A stretch of 64,000 nucleotides of DNA from Linnemannia schmuckeri (GCA_029449235.1 JANATG010000001.1:3472001-3536000); one strand, 5' to 3'; positions 25,375 through 35,958 are shown, counted from the first letter of the stretch. The notes: generated by a model not told the origin, from the sequence alone. Made by a program: numbers and translations.

Positions 25375-27243
25375 TCACAAGTTAGTGCGAACAGGATCCT
25401 TCTGGGATATCTCATCCTCCTGCCACATCTGAGCGTCAACCTTGGGGTAGTACAGTTCCCAGCGAGCCTTTCGCAAAGCTTTTCCAACCTCGTTGTTTAT
25501 GATCATATCGTCAAATTCAGGGTGCTTTGATGTATGCGTAGCAGGATCGTCGCTGATCGTCGTCTCGTTGGTCGGTAGGTTGTTGGCAGCAAGGTTGTTG
25601 GTAGCATGATTGTTGATAGCGAGATTGCTCATGGCGGTGATGGCGGTGTTGTTGCTGCTGGCAGAGTTTCCCTGGGCCTGGCGATCGGTGGTTGTGTTGC
25701 TATTGGGTGAGAACTGAATAGTCAACTGATCCTCTGCTCGATGCTTCTTAGCCTGATGATCGGGAGTTGTTTGGTCATTGGTGGAATCATTGAATGCGTT
25801 TCTCTTGATGTTGGTGTCGTGCTCGATGATGTTACGCTCGCTATTGGCGTAGTTGGTGGTCAAGTAATCGAGGGTCGCATTCTCTTTGGTCGAGCACTCC
25901 ATGGCTCCGTTTTGCATGATTGTGTGTTCGTTGGAGGAAGGCATGCTTGGAGAGGAGGTGCTTGAGGTGGAGACGCTGAAAGTGGACATGCCGGAAGAGA
26001 AACCACTGGATGTGCCTTCGGCAGTGCGAGACTTCTTGGATGCGGGTGCGCTGGCGGAGTATTCGTTGGTCTCGCCTTTGTCGATGGCGTGCTTCTTGCT
26101 GGCGCACACTTCAGTTACCTGTTGATTAACTGGACGGTTGTTCAACATCTTCTCGTCCTGTATAGCAACGGGGAAAGCTGCGTGGAGCTGGGCGTTAGGT
26201 GATGTCCGTTTGGCAATGTCGTGCTCCTGTTGGAGCTCGCTGTCCTGCAGATATTCCCAAGCAGAGCGTTGAAGCGCGTTACTGATCCTCTCTTCTCCAG
26301 GACACTTGGGTGGTCCTTTCATACGATTTTGGGAAAGAATCTTGATACGAGGAGGCATCGGTTCAAAACGAACGTGTTGGCGAGAAGCAGCAGCAGGGGT
26401 AAGGCCCGAAGTGATGTTGCCTTGAGGGGGAAGGGCAAAGGCGAATGCGGGACTCGTTGAGTTTCCGTGCTTGGTCATTTCCCCCCAAACAGAAGTCGTT
26501 TCCTTGGCCGCGGCAATGAAGTTGCGCGACTTGACGATGTTCTTGCCCATGGCGCGTACCGCCTTGATTAGATTTGGGTCTGGTGTGAGGAGGATTTGCA
26601 CTAGCTCCTCTTTCGTCAAGCAAGTTGTGATGTGGTTGCGATTCGCCTGCTTCGTGCTCTGATCTGTGCTATTTCCTGAGGGTGAGTTCGGTCCGCTATA
26701 ACTGTAAGGAGCAAACAAGCCCAATACGGTGCCGAGTCCAAGATCAAAGGATTTCTGGGCAGAGCCGCCTGCGTTTCCTGCAGAGAAAAGTGATGTGGCG
26801 TGGCTGGGGAACGCTTGTGCGGTGGCGGGTCCAACTGCCGTGTTATTTTTGCTGTTGTTCCGGCTGTTGGCAGGCTGCTGCTGGAAAAAATGTCCAGGAG
26901 TCCGTGTTTGAGTGTGTGCAAGCTCTGGCGAAGGTGATGGAAGGCAGGGCAGGCTTCCCGTTATAGCCTTCTTGCTGCTGTTGTTGCTAACAGGTTGCTG
27001 CTGGATGACACGTCTCTGGTTCCAAGTCTGCGCGTGCGCAAGCTCTGGTGAAGGGGATGGAAGGTGGGGTGAACCCGTTGCTGTCGAGTTGGTAACGCTG
27101 TTGTTGTTGGATCTTGTCTGGCTCGAAGCCTCTGGGTGCGACAAATTGAGTGAAGATGCGACAAGAGCGTTGGTCGTGGTTGTTGACTCGTTGTCCTTGG
27201 AGGATGACACGCTGTCGAAGAGGTCGGCCCAGTTGACGTCCAT
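25375..27243 (-). CDS. Asn/Ser/Thr-rich protein with internal 40-residue duplication, unknown function
   Basis: A single uninterrupted frame of 622 residues starting MDVNWADLFD. Not recognised. A duplication is exact in period: LPSPSPELAH at residues 61-70 and 101-110, and QQQP at 81-84 and 121-124. A compact, likely folded stretch at about 205-250 (KEELVQILLTPDPNLIKAVR, then KNIVKSRNFIAAAKE) is helical. Two further helical segments share a pattern, NALQRSAWEYLQ in the middle and KALRKARWELYYP near the end. The region between is disordered and contains several Thr/Asn runs. The upstream sequence (27244-27700) is CT-rich on the minus strand, consistent with its own leader. The coding signal is real by length and by a composition unlike the flanks. 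Confidence 0.75.
   Translation of the reverse strand: MDVNWADLFDSVSSSKDNESTTTTNALVASSLNLSHPEASSQTRSNNNSVTNSTATGSPHLPSPSPELAHAQTWNQRRVIQQQPVSNNSSKKAITGSLPCLPSPSPELAHTQTRTPGHFFQQQPANSRNNSKNNTAVGPATAQAFPSHATSLFSAGNAGGSAQKSFDLGLGTVLGLFAPYSYSGPNSPSGNSTDQSTKQANRNHITTCLTKEELVQILLTPDPNLIKAVRAMGKNIVKSRNFIAAAKETTSVWGEMTKHGNSTSPAFAFALPPQGNITSGLTPAAASRQHVRFEPMPPRIKILSQNRMKGPPKCPGEERISNALQRSAWEYLQDSELQQEHDIAKRTSPNAQLHAAFPVAIQDEKMLNNRPVNQQVTEVCASKKHAIDKGETNEYSASAPASKKSRTAEGTSSGFSSGMSTFSVSTSSTSSPSMPSSNEHTIMQNGAMECSTKENATLDYLTTNYANSERNIIEHDTNIKRNAFNDSTNDQTTPDHQAKKHRAEDQLTIQFSPNSNTTTDRQAQGNSASSNNTAITAMSNLAINNHATNNLAANNLPTNETTISDDPATHTSKHPEFDDMIINNEVGKALRKARWELYYPKVDAQMWQEDEISQKDPVRTNL
26824..27063 (-). repeat. 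Two 120-base tandem units inside the gene
   Basis: Units 27063-26944 and 26943-26824 each encode LPSPSPELAH followed by QQQP at the same offset. They differ at several bases, so the duplication is not recent. Confidence 0.8.
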
Positions 27244-30200
27244 TTTGTTTTTATTACAAGGAGTAAGACATCAACTTTGAGATAAGCAAAACCCAGAGAG
27301 TCGTAACCAGTAGAGGTATTGAGAGAGAAGCTGCAGCTGTTGAAGAGAGAAGAGTCAGTCGATCGGAAGAGAGCTGCAAACAGTTGAGAACGAACGCGAA
27401 GAGTCACCAGTCGAGAAAGAGAAATAGAGCGAGAGATCATTAATCGAGTAAGAGTTCAAAGAGTATTTATTTGAGTGGAGATGAGTCAAGCAAGTAGTTC
27501 AGGAGAGCCAGGTAGGAAAGGAACAGTCTTGTGAATGCAAAGTGCGCAGAAGTAGCCAAGGTTAGTTCAGATGATTACCAGAGTCAAGACTTGATTGGTA
27601 GCGAGAGTTAATGTTGTGCAGAATGAGTAAGAGGGAGATCTGCAGCAAACAAGTTGGTAATGAGAGCGAAGGCGTGCGTAAGTGATTGTTTATTTTTTTC
27701 TTTTGTGTTAGTAGAGTTTTGTTCTTTTTTTGTGTGTGTCTGAATGGAAGGAAAGAAGCAAGGAAGGGCAAGAGAATGAAAGGAGAAAAGTAAATACAGG
27801 CAGTAGAGAGAAAGGTACAAGTGATGACAAAAGAAAGACGCGAGAGGAAGGAAAACGAGCTTGAAGCAGCATTTCTGAAAGGCGGCTCCGGTATTTATAT
27901 CTTTTCAGTCTGTTCACGTGAGTACAGACGCCACTATCGAACTTCTTTCAATCACTTCTTTCAGTCATTCTTTCATTCTTTCTTTCCTCCTCCTCCACTT
28001 CCTGCACACCCCATTCCAACCATTCCTTTTCAACGACAGCAACGACAATCTCCTTCTTCTCTACCCTTTTTTCTTTTACCCTCATCAACAGCAACAGCGA
28101 TAACACGCACTCTCAGCAGCGGAGAAGTCCGCTTTCAGGAGTAATCATCACCCTCAGCCAGCAAACAACAATAGGGTGCAGACAGGGCAACAGCAAACGA
28201 TGCCTCGGACAAACACAAGCAGGGCGCAAGGACCAAAAAGGGAAGTTGACGTTTCTTTTCCCTGGGTGTATTTATTGGGTTTCTCCTTTTTCTTTCATTA
28301 AAAAAGGCAAAAAAAGAGGGATAGCATGGACGACAACAGGTTCTGGGGCTACAGGTCGAGTCACTGCCCTCAATTGCAGCGTGTGGGTTGAAGATCTGAT
28401 TCTCACAAACGTTAAAGTCCATGGGGTGAGGAGTCACCCAGTCTCTTTTGTGGACTATGTGATCGCTGGAGATTCTACGTCGTATATAGCGAAAGGGTTT
28501 TTGTCGATCTTTACCTCCCAACTGGCTTAACCGAGAACCACCCAGAGTGTTGATCCTCCTGACGACAAAACTCGGATGAAATGCGCCCCTTTCACTGCCC
28601 AAGGCAGGCAACGAAAGCAGCGCTACAACCGGCGCCCACATGAGATTGGATAAGAGGGTTCGCTCTCTTCTCCGCGGCCAGGCACTTACTCTGGTTAACT
28701 TGATGGATGTGATTGGAGTGGTTATTATGTAAATGAGAGAGGCGACAATTCACTCTTGCCATGGGATAAGGGCGGCTCTTATCCAGCTATAGCTAGTGAC
28801 CAGTGAGTTTCTTCCAGTGTCGGCGAACCTAGAGCACCTCGTTGTCTCCAGTCAGTTTTTAAAACTCTGGGTGATGTTGTTTTCACCTGGGCTAAAACTC
28901 GGAGTAAGGGGATGTTGTTTGGTTGTGCATGCCCTCTGTCGAATCACTCACTTGCCATAACCTGACTTCCATATAGAGAAATGGGGATTATGGCAGCTGA
29001 TCTGCGCCACTGGGGGCCCACAAACAACAATCCATCAAAAAGCTTGTAGTTTCTGGGACCTGGGTCTTTTTTTTTGTTAATGGCAAAGAAGGTTCATGGA
29101 GGCTTAATTTTATACGGAGCTTTGGTGTCTGTGCGAGGTGATCGTCACTGTGCGTGTGCGTGATATACCCTCTAACAGCCAGCAGCAAATTTCATTGTCG
29201 TGCTGCCTCCAACCGAGATTAAGTCTCCATGTGTCGACTATATTTTCTCGTTTTTTTGCGGTGTGAATGGACCAACGAGACTTTCTTAGGCATGGTCTAG
29301 CCGCAATATTATATCTTCCTTTTTTCCTTTCCTAGCTGTAGAAGCGATGTCAAACGGAGATTTGGTTTTCGATTATATTCAGCGCAAGAAGAATGTGGCA
29401 GACAAATCAGTAATAAAGATGTATTTATCGCATTCGTTTGTTCAAACCACATCACCAAAGTTCTGTATTGAGCTGTTACCTGGAAATCTTGTCCGAGAGG
29501 AACGCTCTCGGGGTGCGGATCAAATTATCCCTTCCCCTGTTTTGGAGTCTCCTGATTCCAATTTTTCATAGTCAATAACCACCATATCACCATATTTACA
29601 AATGTTGTAGTCTTGTAAATCAGTTAAACGAATTTTAATCAGCGAGATGGCTCCAAAAACGTTTAGTCGTTGTTACGTCTTATCATCCACCACCACTCGC
29701 ACCTTTAATTATTGTTTCGCGCCTGCCTTCAAGCGCTGTTATGCTGCTACTGAAAATAACTTCAGAATGTCGATTCAACAAGCATATGGACCCTGACCCT
29801 TCTCTTCCTTGCGTTTGTGTCGTCGATCAGTAGAGTCTTCAGCCAGCAGTGTCCCTCGTGCCTCGAGACACTGATTCAACCTCGGAACAGACCAGCAGCG
29901 AACCGAATCAACAAGCAGCAGCAGCAACAACGGTATCAACAATCAACAGCAACATCTCTCTCTCCTCCATCACCTCAGTGCTCTATGGTCTCCGTTATTC
30001 GCTCACCTCCCTCACCCCTCTATCCTCTCTTTGGACATAGCTATGATATTGACGTCAATGGTAACTGAGAAGTTCCATCGCCACTGATCATTATCCAAAC
30101 ATTATGCCGATGATCTGATCCGAGCTGATCGATCACCTGCCCTCTCTTCCTCTCTCTTGTTTCCACGCCATGCACTCTCGCTCAGTATCCTTACTCTCCA

Positions 30201-30613
30201 TCATTGTTCACCGATCCATCGCTCGCCTGACCCAAAAAATAAACAACACTACCACACAGTTTGGTCATTGAATTAGCTACAGCGCGCATACAATGTCTTC
30301 ACTCGTCTAAGAAAAAAAATCTTTCTTCTTTCTTCCTTCATTTCCTAACCACCCTCACTCCAGTTCACTCTACATCACACACTCTCCTCCGCATTTACCT
30401 ACATACTACTCTCAACTTATCTTCGCCACTACATTCCATTGGCTTCCTCGGCTCATTCCTTGTCCAACGCGTCAGCTATATTAGACTCACCATTACATTT
30501 GTAGCCCGCTTTTGAGTGTGATTGCTACTCTTACTCTTGGAACCATTCACAGCCTTTGTTTGCGAGCATGAAGACTCACGCCAACCTTCAAACTTGCCTT
30601 AACAGATTCGACA
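27244..30613. other. Mostly non-coding, with two orphan promoter-like tracts
   Basis: 27244-27860 looks like the leader of the minus-strand gene. At 27893-28130 a TATTTATA-type box is followed by CT-rich sequence on the plus strand, as in real promoters of this window, but no recognisable gene follows. 28135-28641 is open on both strands without a known motif. 29347-29571 and 29817-30068 are short frames of no recognised family. 30290-30560 is a second CT-rich tract that ends just before the decayed nuclease gene and may be its old promoter. Confidence 0.5.
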
Positions 30614-30862
30614 ATGGAGGTCAAAGGCTTGGCTCCATGGATCAAAGCTTGCCTCGGACTCGAAGAGGATTTGAAAACGAAGACGTGTCATTTGGATTTT
30701 ACTGCAACGTCTTTCGCTTTCCTAAACACATGCGCCTTCTACGCAACTGTTGACTTCGAAACCAAGTCCGAAAACGATGCTCCACCGAACCGACTGTCAC
30801 TGTCAATCGACCAGAAGCCATACCAAAGCGTACAAGCGCATCTATGCAACCCATGGACAGTG
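30614..30862 (+). other. XPG-N-like segment of the relic
   Basis: The frame opens with MEVKGLAPWIKACLGLEEDL, close to the M-G-[IV]-x-G-L start of XPG/FEN1 nucleases. CHLDFTATSFAFLN follows, where the aspartate would be the first metal-binding residue. The second residue is E in place of the usual G. A donor-like GTAAGA follows at 30864, and the family pattern resumes only near 31296. Confidence 0.55.
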
Positions 30863-31292
30863 GGTAAGAAAGCCGTCCGTCAAAATGTGCTCGTTCCGAC
30901 AGTGTCCCCAGCATGAGCACTATCGGATTTGATTTGACTGGTGGTGGCGGTACATCCGATCTGGGCGATGGAGGAGCAGGCTCGATGGTTATGGCTTCGA
31001 TTAGTAGTGGTGCGTCGGGTCAAACTGATGCAGATGCAGCCTCGTCAAGCGTCGTTGGAATCATCCAGAAACTGCTGCTGGATCGGCCAGCTCAGATTCT
31101 TCTCGACAGTAATGATGCCATCACAACAACGCGTACCCAGAGCGAAGGCGTTATAAGTATATTGCTTTTTCAAATACAACTTTGCAAAAACCAGGCTACT
31201 ATGACAAAGAAAACTAAAACAATTTCGTCGCTTTGGGTTTTCATTAGGACTATCGCTACATATGCCTGGCTATACACGACCTCCCCATAAAA

Positions 31293-31730
31293 AAGGTTTC
31301 GCCAGAGCGCACAACAATCAATGTGGATGGCTCCCGGTCGGTTGAGAAGGAGTACGCCCATCAAAAACGGAACAGCGATCTATCAAAGCAGTTGGCAAAA
31401 CTCGAGAAGGACTACGGCGAAGGAAAGGTCACAGGAACTAAACAGCTATACCACCGCCTCAAGTCTATTTATCGAGCACCACCCGATGCCGTGAGGTAAG
31501 TCCTGGAAGCTCTGGAGGAAATGGGGTGGACAATATGCCGCTGTTGTCATTAGGCTGACTGCTGTGTTTCCCGTTGTGTCGAGGACGCGGCTGAGCTAGA
31601 GAATGTACGGATCATCACCAAAAATTCCAAGATGCTGGTCTATGAGGTCTCTACATCGATCACTCTTCCTGTCGGCTATCAATGGAAAACATTCAAAAAA
31701 CAGGATCTTGTGGATCAACACCAACTCCCA
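31293..31730 (+). other. XPG-I-like segment with two in-frame stops
   Basis: The pattern TTINVDGSRSVEK, then LEALEEMGWTICRCCH-stop-ADCC, then VRIITKNSKMLVYE and ITLPVG follows XPG-I, in which an [EQ]AD motif and a T-x-D-S-D-x-L-x-[YF] motif carry metal ligands. The TAG at 31551 falls exactly where the residue before AD should be, and DSD is replaced by NSK. The TAA at 31497 overlaps a GTAAGT that mimics a splice donor, but splicing there would remove the XPG-I block. Confidence 0.6.
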
Positions 31731-34241
31731 CTCCCACACCGGCCCGCCTTCTTCTTCTCGGTATATTAACCACCAACGACTATGCCAGCGGCGTTCCCTT
31801 CTACGGCTTGGTGTCGAACGCTGGCATTGTTAGGACATTTGATTTGAAGGGACTCGTGGAAATGAACGACCAGGAATGACTTCAAGTATTCAAACGCCAC
31901 GTCGCTCACTACTTGAGTATCGTACACGACAACGCCATGAAGATCAGGAAGACCGCCGTCGGAAGCAGGGTGAAGAGAAGACAGCGGAACCCTAACGCGG
32001 CACATGCACCAAAAGCCGATGAGAAGGACCTGAGGAGGGTTGAGAGGGCGCAGCGACAGTTGAGTGTAAGCACCGAACGATTCGACCAAGCCCTCCAGGT
32101 GTCCGTGACATGTGGCGAGAACATTTTGAAGAAAGACACGAATGAAAAGGCTTTCTGCGCACCTGACACCCACAGCCGCGTCATGACCATCATTCAAGAA
32201 ACGGATACGAAAAAGGTGAACGCCAATTGGATTCGTCTTGCAAGGACCTGAACACCTTATGCAGGGCCATCACCACCAGCACTCGCATCCATCGACCCAG
32301 GGTCTGTAGCCGTCGACCAAACGCCCACTGTCCCCAGCCTTGCGCCTTCGCCCACTATCCAAGCATCTCTCCTCTACAAGAAGAAAAGCAACAAACGGAA
32401 AAGGCGCCATGGCTTACGCGCCCGGTGAAGGAGAAATCAAAAATGGCAGAAGGCAAAGTATGTACTTCCTAACGTCGCCTTCGGCTATATTCAGCTACTT
32501 ATATTATTCTCCATCGCTTCTGTACTAATATCAATCTCCTTATCATCGGTGTGTTTGTGTCTAGATTCCGATCCTGGACGGATCAAGCGGATAGATATGC
32601 ACCCCGAACGGTCCACCTCGAGATCACCAGCCCCATCGAGGACATGGAATTGTCTGGTCTGAAGCCATCAACCCCTCGATCATACAAGCTAAAGGAGCCT
32701 ACTACCAGCAACAATCAACCTACCACCTCTGCAGCCAAGAAAAAGAAGCTTCTTGGGTATCTCCAGGACAAGGTTGGTCATGCTGCTTTGAAGAAGTCGT
32801 CCAATCTATTTTCGCCTCAGTTACGCTTACCACTGGATCACACAAGGGATGCCTCCGTCGAGCGACTGATCTCTCCATGGCGACATCAACCTGGTTGCCC
32901 AGAGACTTGATATGGCTGTTACTACCGTCAATACTGCCAAGCGTTATGTTTCAAAATGCTCGAAATACGGAACCTCCGAGACCTACTCTTTAGTCCGCTG
33001 CAGACGACTCAGGATTATGAGATGACTGACGGACAAACGCCCTTCCTAGAGAACATTCTGGATTCTGATTGGGCAGAGATGGTTGTTGGGAACCTGTTAT
33101 CGTATCTTCGAGATTCGACAACCGTACGAGGACCTACAGCCCGCAAGTCAAAGTCACAGGATGCACTGGCGGTGGTAGCGTTCATTTTCGAGGACCTCAA
33201 GAAGTTGCATCCGGAATTCAAGGCTGTTAACCCATCCAACATATCCTTCGGTGTTGTCATTGATGATTTGACACCCAAGGTCTGCTTGGATCTGAAGCTA
33301 CATTACAGGAAGCTCCCAGAAACTATTCGCATAAAGGTACCCTTCGCCCAATTCGGCGATTAAATGTCACTGACAACTGGAGAATATATAATATATTCTA
33401 ATATCACGCATTTTTTTTCATTCCGCAACGCTAGATGGAGAAGCTAGCGTTCGATCCAACTGATTTTCCAGGAGTCGAACAGCATGCTGAAAACAATGGT
33501 GACGATGACGGGACTACTCTTGACGATGAGGCTGATGAGGGGGACCCCCGCAAGAAGCCGAAAAAATTGGCTCTCACCCTCGACATATCTGATCATGCTG
33601 GAGCAGTCTCATGAAGCTCCCAGCGGCAAACAGACCCCGCTTTTGTCTCCAGGCCAAGATGACAGACACTTTCATCGACATCAGGGAGGAAGGGTTGATG
33701 TAGATATTGTGAGGGAGAGATGCAGGACAAGTCGGAGAGATCTGGAGCGGCGGCTCTCATACCCATGACTGGACTAAGGAACAAGTAGGTAATCTATTCG
33801 GGAATATCATCAAAGTGCTTTTCATCAGAAATCGGGACACGATTCGGTTCGCAAGCAAAAGACAAACAACATACGGAAAACGCACTAGAACCATGGATGA
33901 ACGCGCCGCAGCGCATCCCGACATCTACGGCTAAGGACCTCTAACACGATACCTGACAGACCGGATTAACTATTACAGAGTCCGACAAAATGAATCCATC
34001 TCGGTCCAGTCGTCATCTTCCTCATTGACATCCACAATGCCGCCTTCTTCCACCCCCCAACAATTACCGATCCCTCCTCAAGACGCAGGATCTTTACAGT
34101 ATGCGTTGAACAATTTATCCGGGCGAACGGCCACCAGCTGCAACTTTTGGCCTATGACCTCACCAAGAGTTAACAGGCGCCGGGCCATAAGAGTTTCTAC
34201 GACGTATCGAGAACCAGTACCTTACTCGGCAGTCGATAATT

Positions 34242-34562
34242 GACACATTTGGCCAAGACTTGGAGTCGGTGGTGGTAATTGGCATCGATCCAGGCGAAGT
34301 TGTGAGCGGTGCGTTCTGTATGCGTCACGGTGATAGAACTGTGGTTAACCTGTTGGTAAAGCGCGCATCACTGTATCAACCAACACTGGCCTTCAGAGCA
34401 TGGGAACAGGAATGGAGGCGACAACACCCGAATGCCGGACCCGCAGATGATGTTGACTCGCGCCTCTGGACAAGAAAGGCGGATGACAAGGAAAGACCGA
34501 CATTTTTTCCCTCAATACATGATCTGGAGAATGCTCTCCATCCGACCTCATACGAATCGTAG
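34242..34562 (+). other. Fanzor-type RuvC-I segment
   Basis: ESVVVIGIDPGEVVSGAFCM is the first RuvC strand. The GIDPG aspartate codon is at 34287-34289. NLLVKRASLYQ and AFRAWEQEWRRQ follow, then a stop at 34560. Confidence 0.65.
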
Positions 34563-34846
34563 GACGCCCTTGTCTCATCGCTTCAGCAATATGCCGAGTT
34601 GGGGCCAACCATTCATGGATTCTACTCATCGTCGGATTGGAAAGAGACTGCATACCAACACCGAATGTAAAGTTGTCAGAGATGGATATAGCGGTGGCAG
34701 GCGTGATGAGAGTGGTCGATGCGGCGTTGGAGGACATCTCAGTCAAGGACAGAAAGGTCCTGTTCGCCGTTGGCAACGGCGCGTTCAAGTCGGGGCTGAA
34801 CCTCACATTAGTGCATACCACGTTCCTACGCCGATTACTACAAAGG

Positions 34847-34979
34847 GTAACAAAGGCGAAAGAGAGGGCAGAAGAGGCGCGCATGGTCGTATCTACCAAT
34901 TTTGTGTGCCTTCATGATGCCGTGGCGATGTGGAGACACTTGTGTATTGACCCTTTTGCGGATTTTTTTACACTGATAG
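34847..34979 (+). other. Surviving intron in the RuvC/zinc-ribbon part
   Basis: The GTAACA donor and ATAG acceptor join FLRRLLQR to SMALGYKAALMDEY in phase 0. This restores the expected helix-strand order of the Fanzor RuvC domain. Reading through instead gives unrelated sequence, so the intron call is well supported. Confidence 0.6.
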
Positions 34980-35219
34980 AGCATGGCTCTCGGATACAAG
35001 GCTGCATTAATGGACGAGTATCTAATGTCCACGGTATGCCCTACCTGTGTCTTCAAGGGCAAGCAGACCCGACTCGCCAAGCCATCTATGAGAGTGTGTG
35101 CCTGCACTGAACACGAGCGCTGGACTCATCGAGACATGGTGGATAATATTGCTATCATTGGCGAGCATTATCTCACGTCTCTGTCACGGCCTGAGCCCCT
35201 TGCAAGACCTCCTACATAA
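34980..35219 (+). other. Zinc ribbon and RuvC-III of the Fanzor relic
   Basis: The DEYLMSTVCPTC pair (CPTC at 35037-35048) is followed by VCACTEHERWTHRD. The RuvC-III aspartate of HRD is at 35133-35135 and an N follows in VDN. This is the TnpB/Fanzor C-terminal signature. The second cysteine pair is degraded or variant (CAC...H). Confidence 0.65.
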
Positions 35220-35958
35220 ACAATCTAACCTCTATAGATAAAAACTATAGTTTTACTATCCTAGCTTATATTGATAGGTGAAGGAATAGCTCAACTTGTT
35301 TAAAGTTGAAAGGATGCTGTCAAAAGCTCTCGTCGACCTGAAGGATCGGTAGGAGGTGGTTGTATCGTAGGTTGTCCTGTCGCCCTCTTTCCTTCTACAT
35401 CGACAAGTCCTCCTGTCGATACTGTTGATAAACTGCTTGAGCAGCAGTAGTATTTTTCTCTTCTAATTTTATTCCAGACCTGATCACAGAAGGACAGAAA
35501 GGACGCCAGCGTTTTGACGACCCTGTCCATCGAGATCCTGGTAATCCACAGCTTTAACACTCCTGAAGATCATTGAGAGCAACGTAGACACATCTTACCA
35601 GGTGCCGATATCAGCAGGCAGGCAACGGACATATCCTAGGGTCCATGTCTACGCCGAAGAGAGAGGGTTTGATAGGGTCAGTTAGCCTTATGGGTCATTC
35701 TGAGTCGAGGAGATTGGTATCCTGCACTTGCGGTATCCTCAGAAGTGAAGTCGTTAGATCGAGGGTCGAACTGTGGACGAAATTGAATTAAAGTTCGCAC
35801 TGTGCCCAAAAGTGAAAGAAATAGAAAAATTGCAATGAATTAATTCGGTGACGTTATGGGTGAATGGGTGAGTGGTAGGCCGGATCTTATAGAATCTTGG
35901 TGGTTGTTGCATTACATCGTTAACCCTTCCACCGCCACCGTCGCCAAAACACACTCAC
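35220..35958. other. Intergenic between the Fanzor relic and CDC5, with two hairpins
   Basis: A perfect 14-base palindrome, AAAACTATAGTTTT, lies at 35241-35254, within a longer imperfect one. A 7-base stem, TCAACTT / AAGTTGA, with a 5-base loop lies at 35291-35309. Known Fanzor guide RNAs come from the 3' end of the gene and the sequence beyond it, so this is where a guide scaffold or element end would be; that link is inference. The rest is presumably the promoter of the following gene. No TATA box is evident. Confidence 0.45.

Larger units (their letters stand above)
30614..35219 (+). pseudogene. Decayed XPG/FEN1-Fanzor (TnpB-like) fusion nuclease gene
   Basis: The order reads: XPG-N-like start MEVKGLAPWIKACLG with HLDFTAT (30614-30862); XPG-I-like block (31293-31730) with EEMGW, a Cys-rich turn and ITKNSKMLVY; helical block with FYGLVSNAGIVRTFDL (31742-32248); basic linker; helical block (32956-33336); acidic segment after an intron; RuvC-I motif VIGIDPGEVV (34275-34304); VGNGAFKSGLNL (34763 region); DEYLMSTVCPTC and WTHRDMVDN zinc-ribbon/RuvC-III (34980-35219). 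Fanzors are eukaryotic TnpB relatives, RNA-guided nucleases; XPG/FEN1 are flap nucleases. Disabling changes are in-frame TAA 31497, TAG 31551, TGA 31877, and frame changes near 31735, 32250-32550, 32910, 33610-33640 and 34560-34640. Likely introns remain at 32457-32564, 33337-33434 and 34847-34979. I see one degraded gene; two adjacent fused relics are possible. The fusion is inferred from order, orientation and shared decay. Confidence 0.7.

Noticed and set aside
28135..28641. 168-codon minus-strand frame with signal-peptide-like start, and an opposing 94-codon frame
   Set aside because: Both strands are open, neither shows a known family, and I cannot choose between them.
31496..31553. Intron suggested by GTAAGT and a TAG acceptor in the nuclease relic
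   Set aside because: Splicing it would delete the conserved MGW...CRCC block and change frame, so the TAA is better explained as a disabling mutation.
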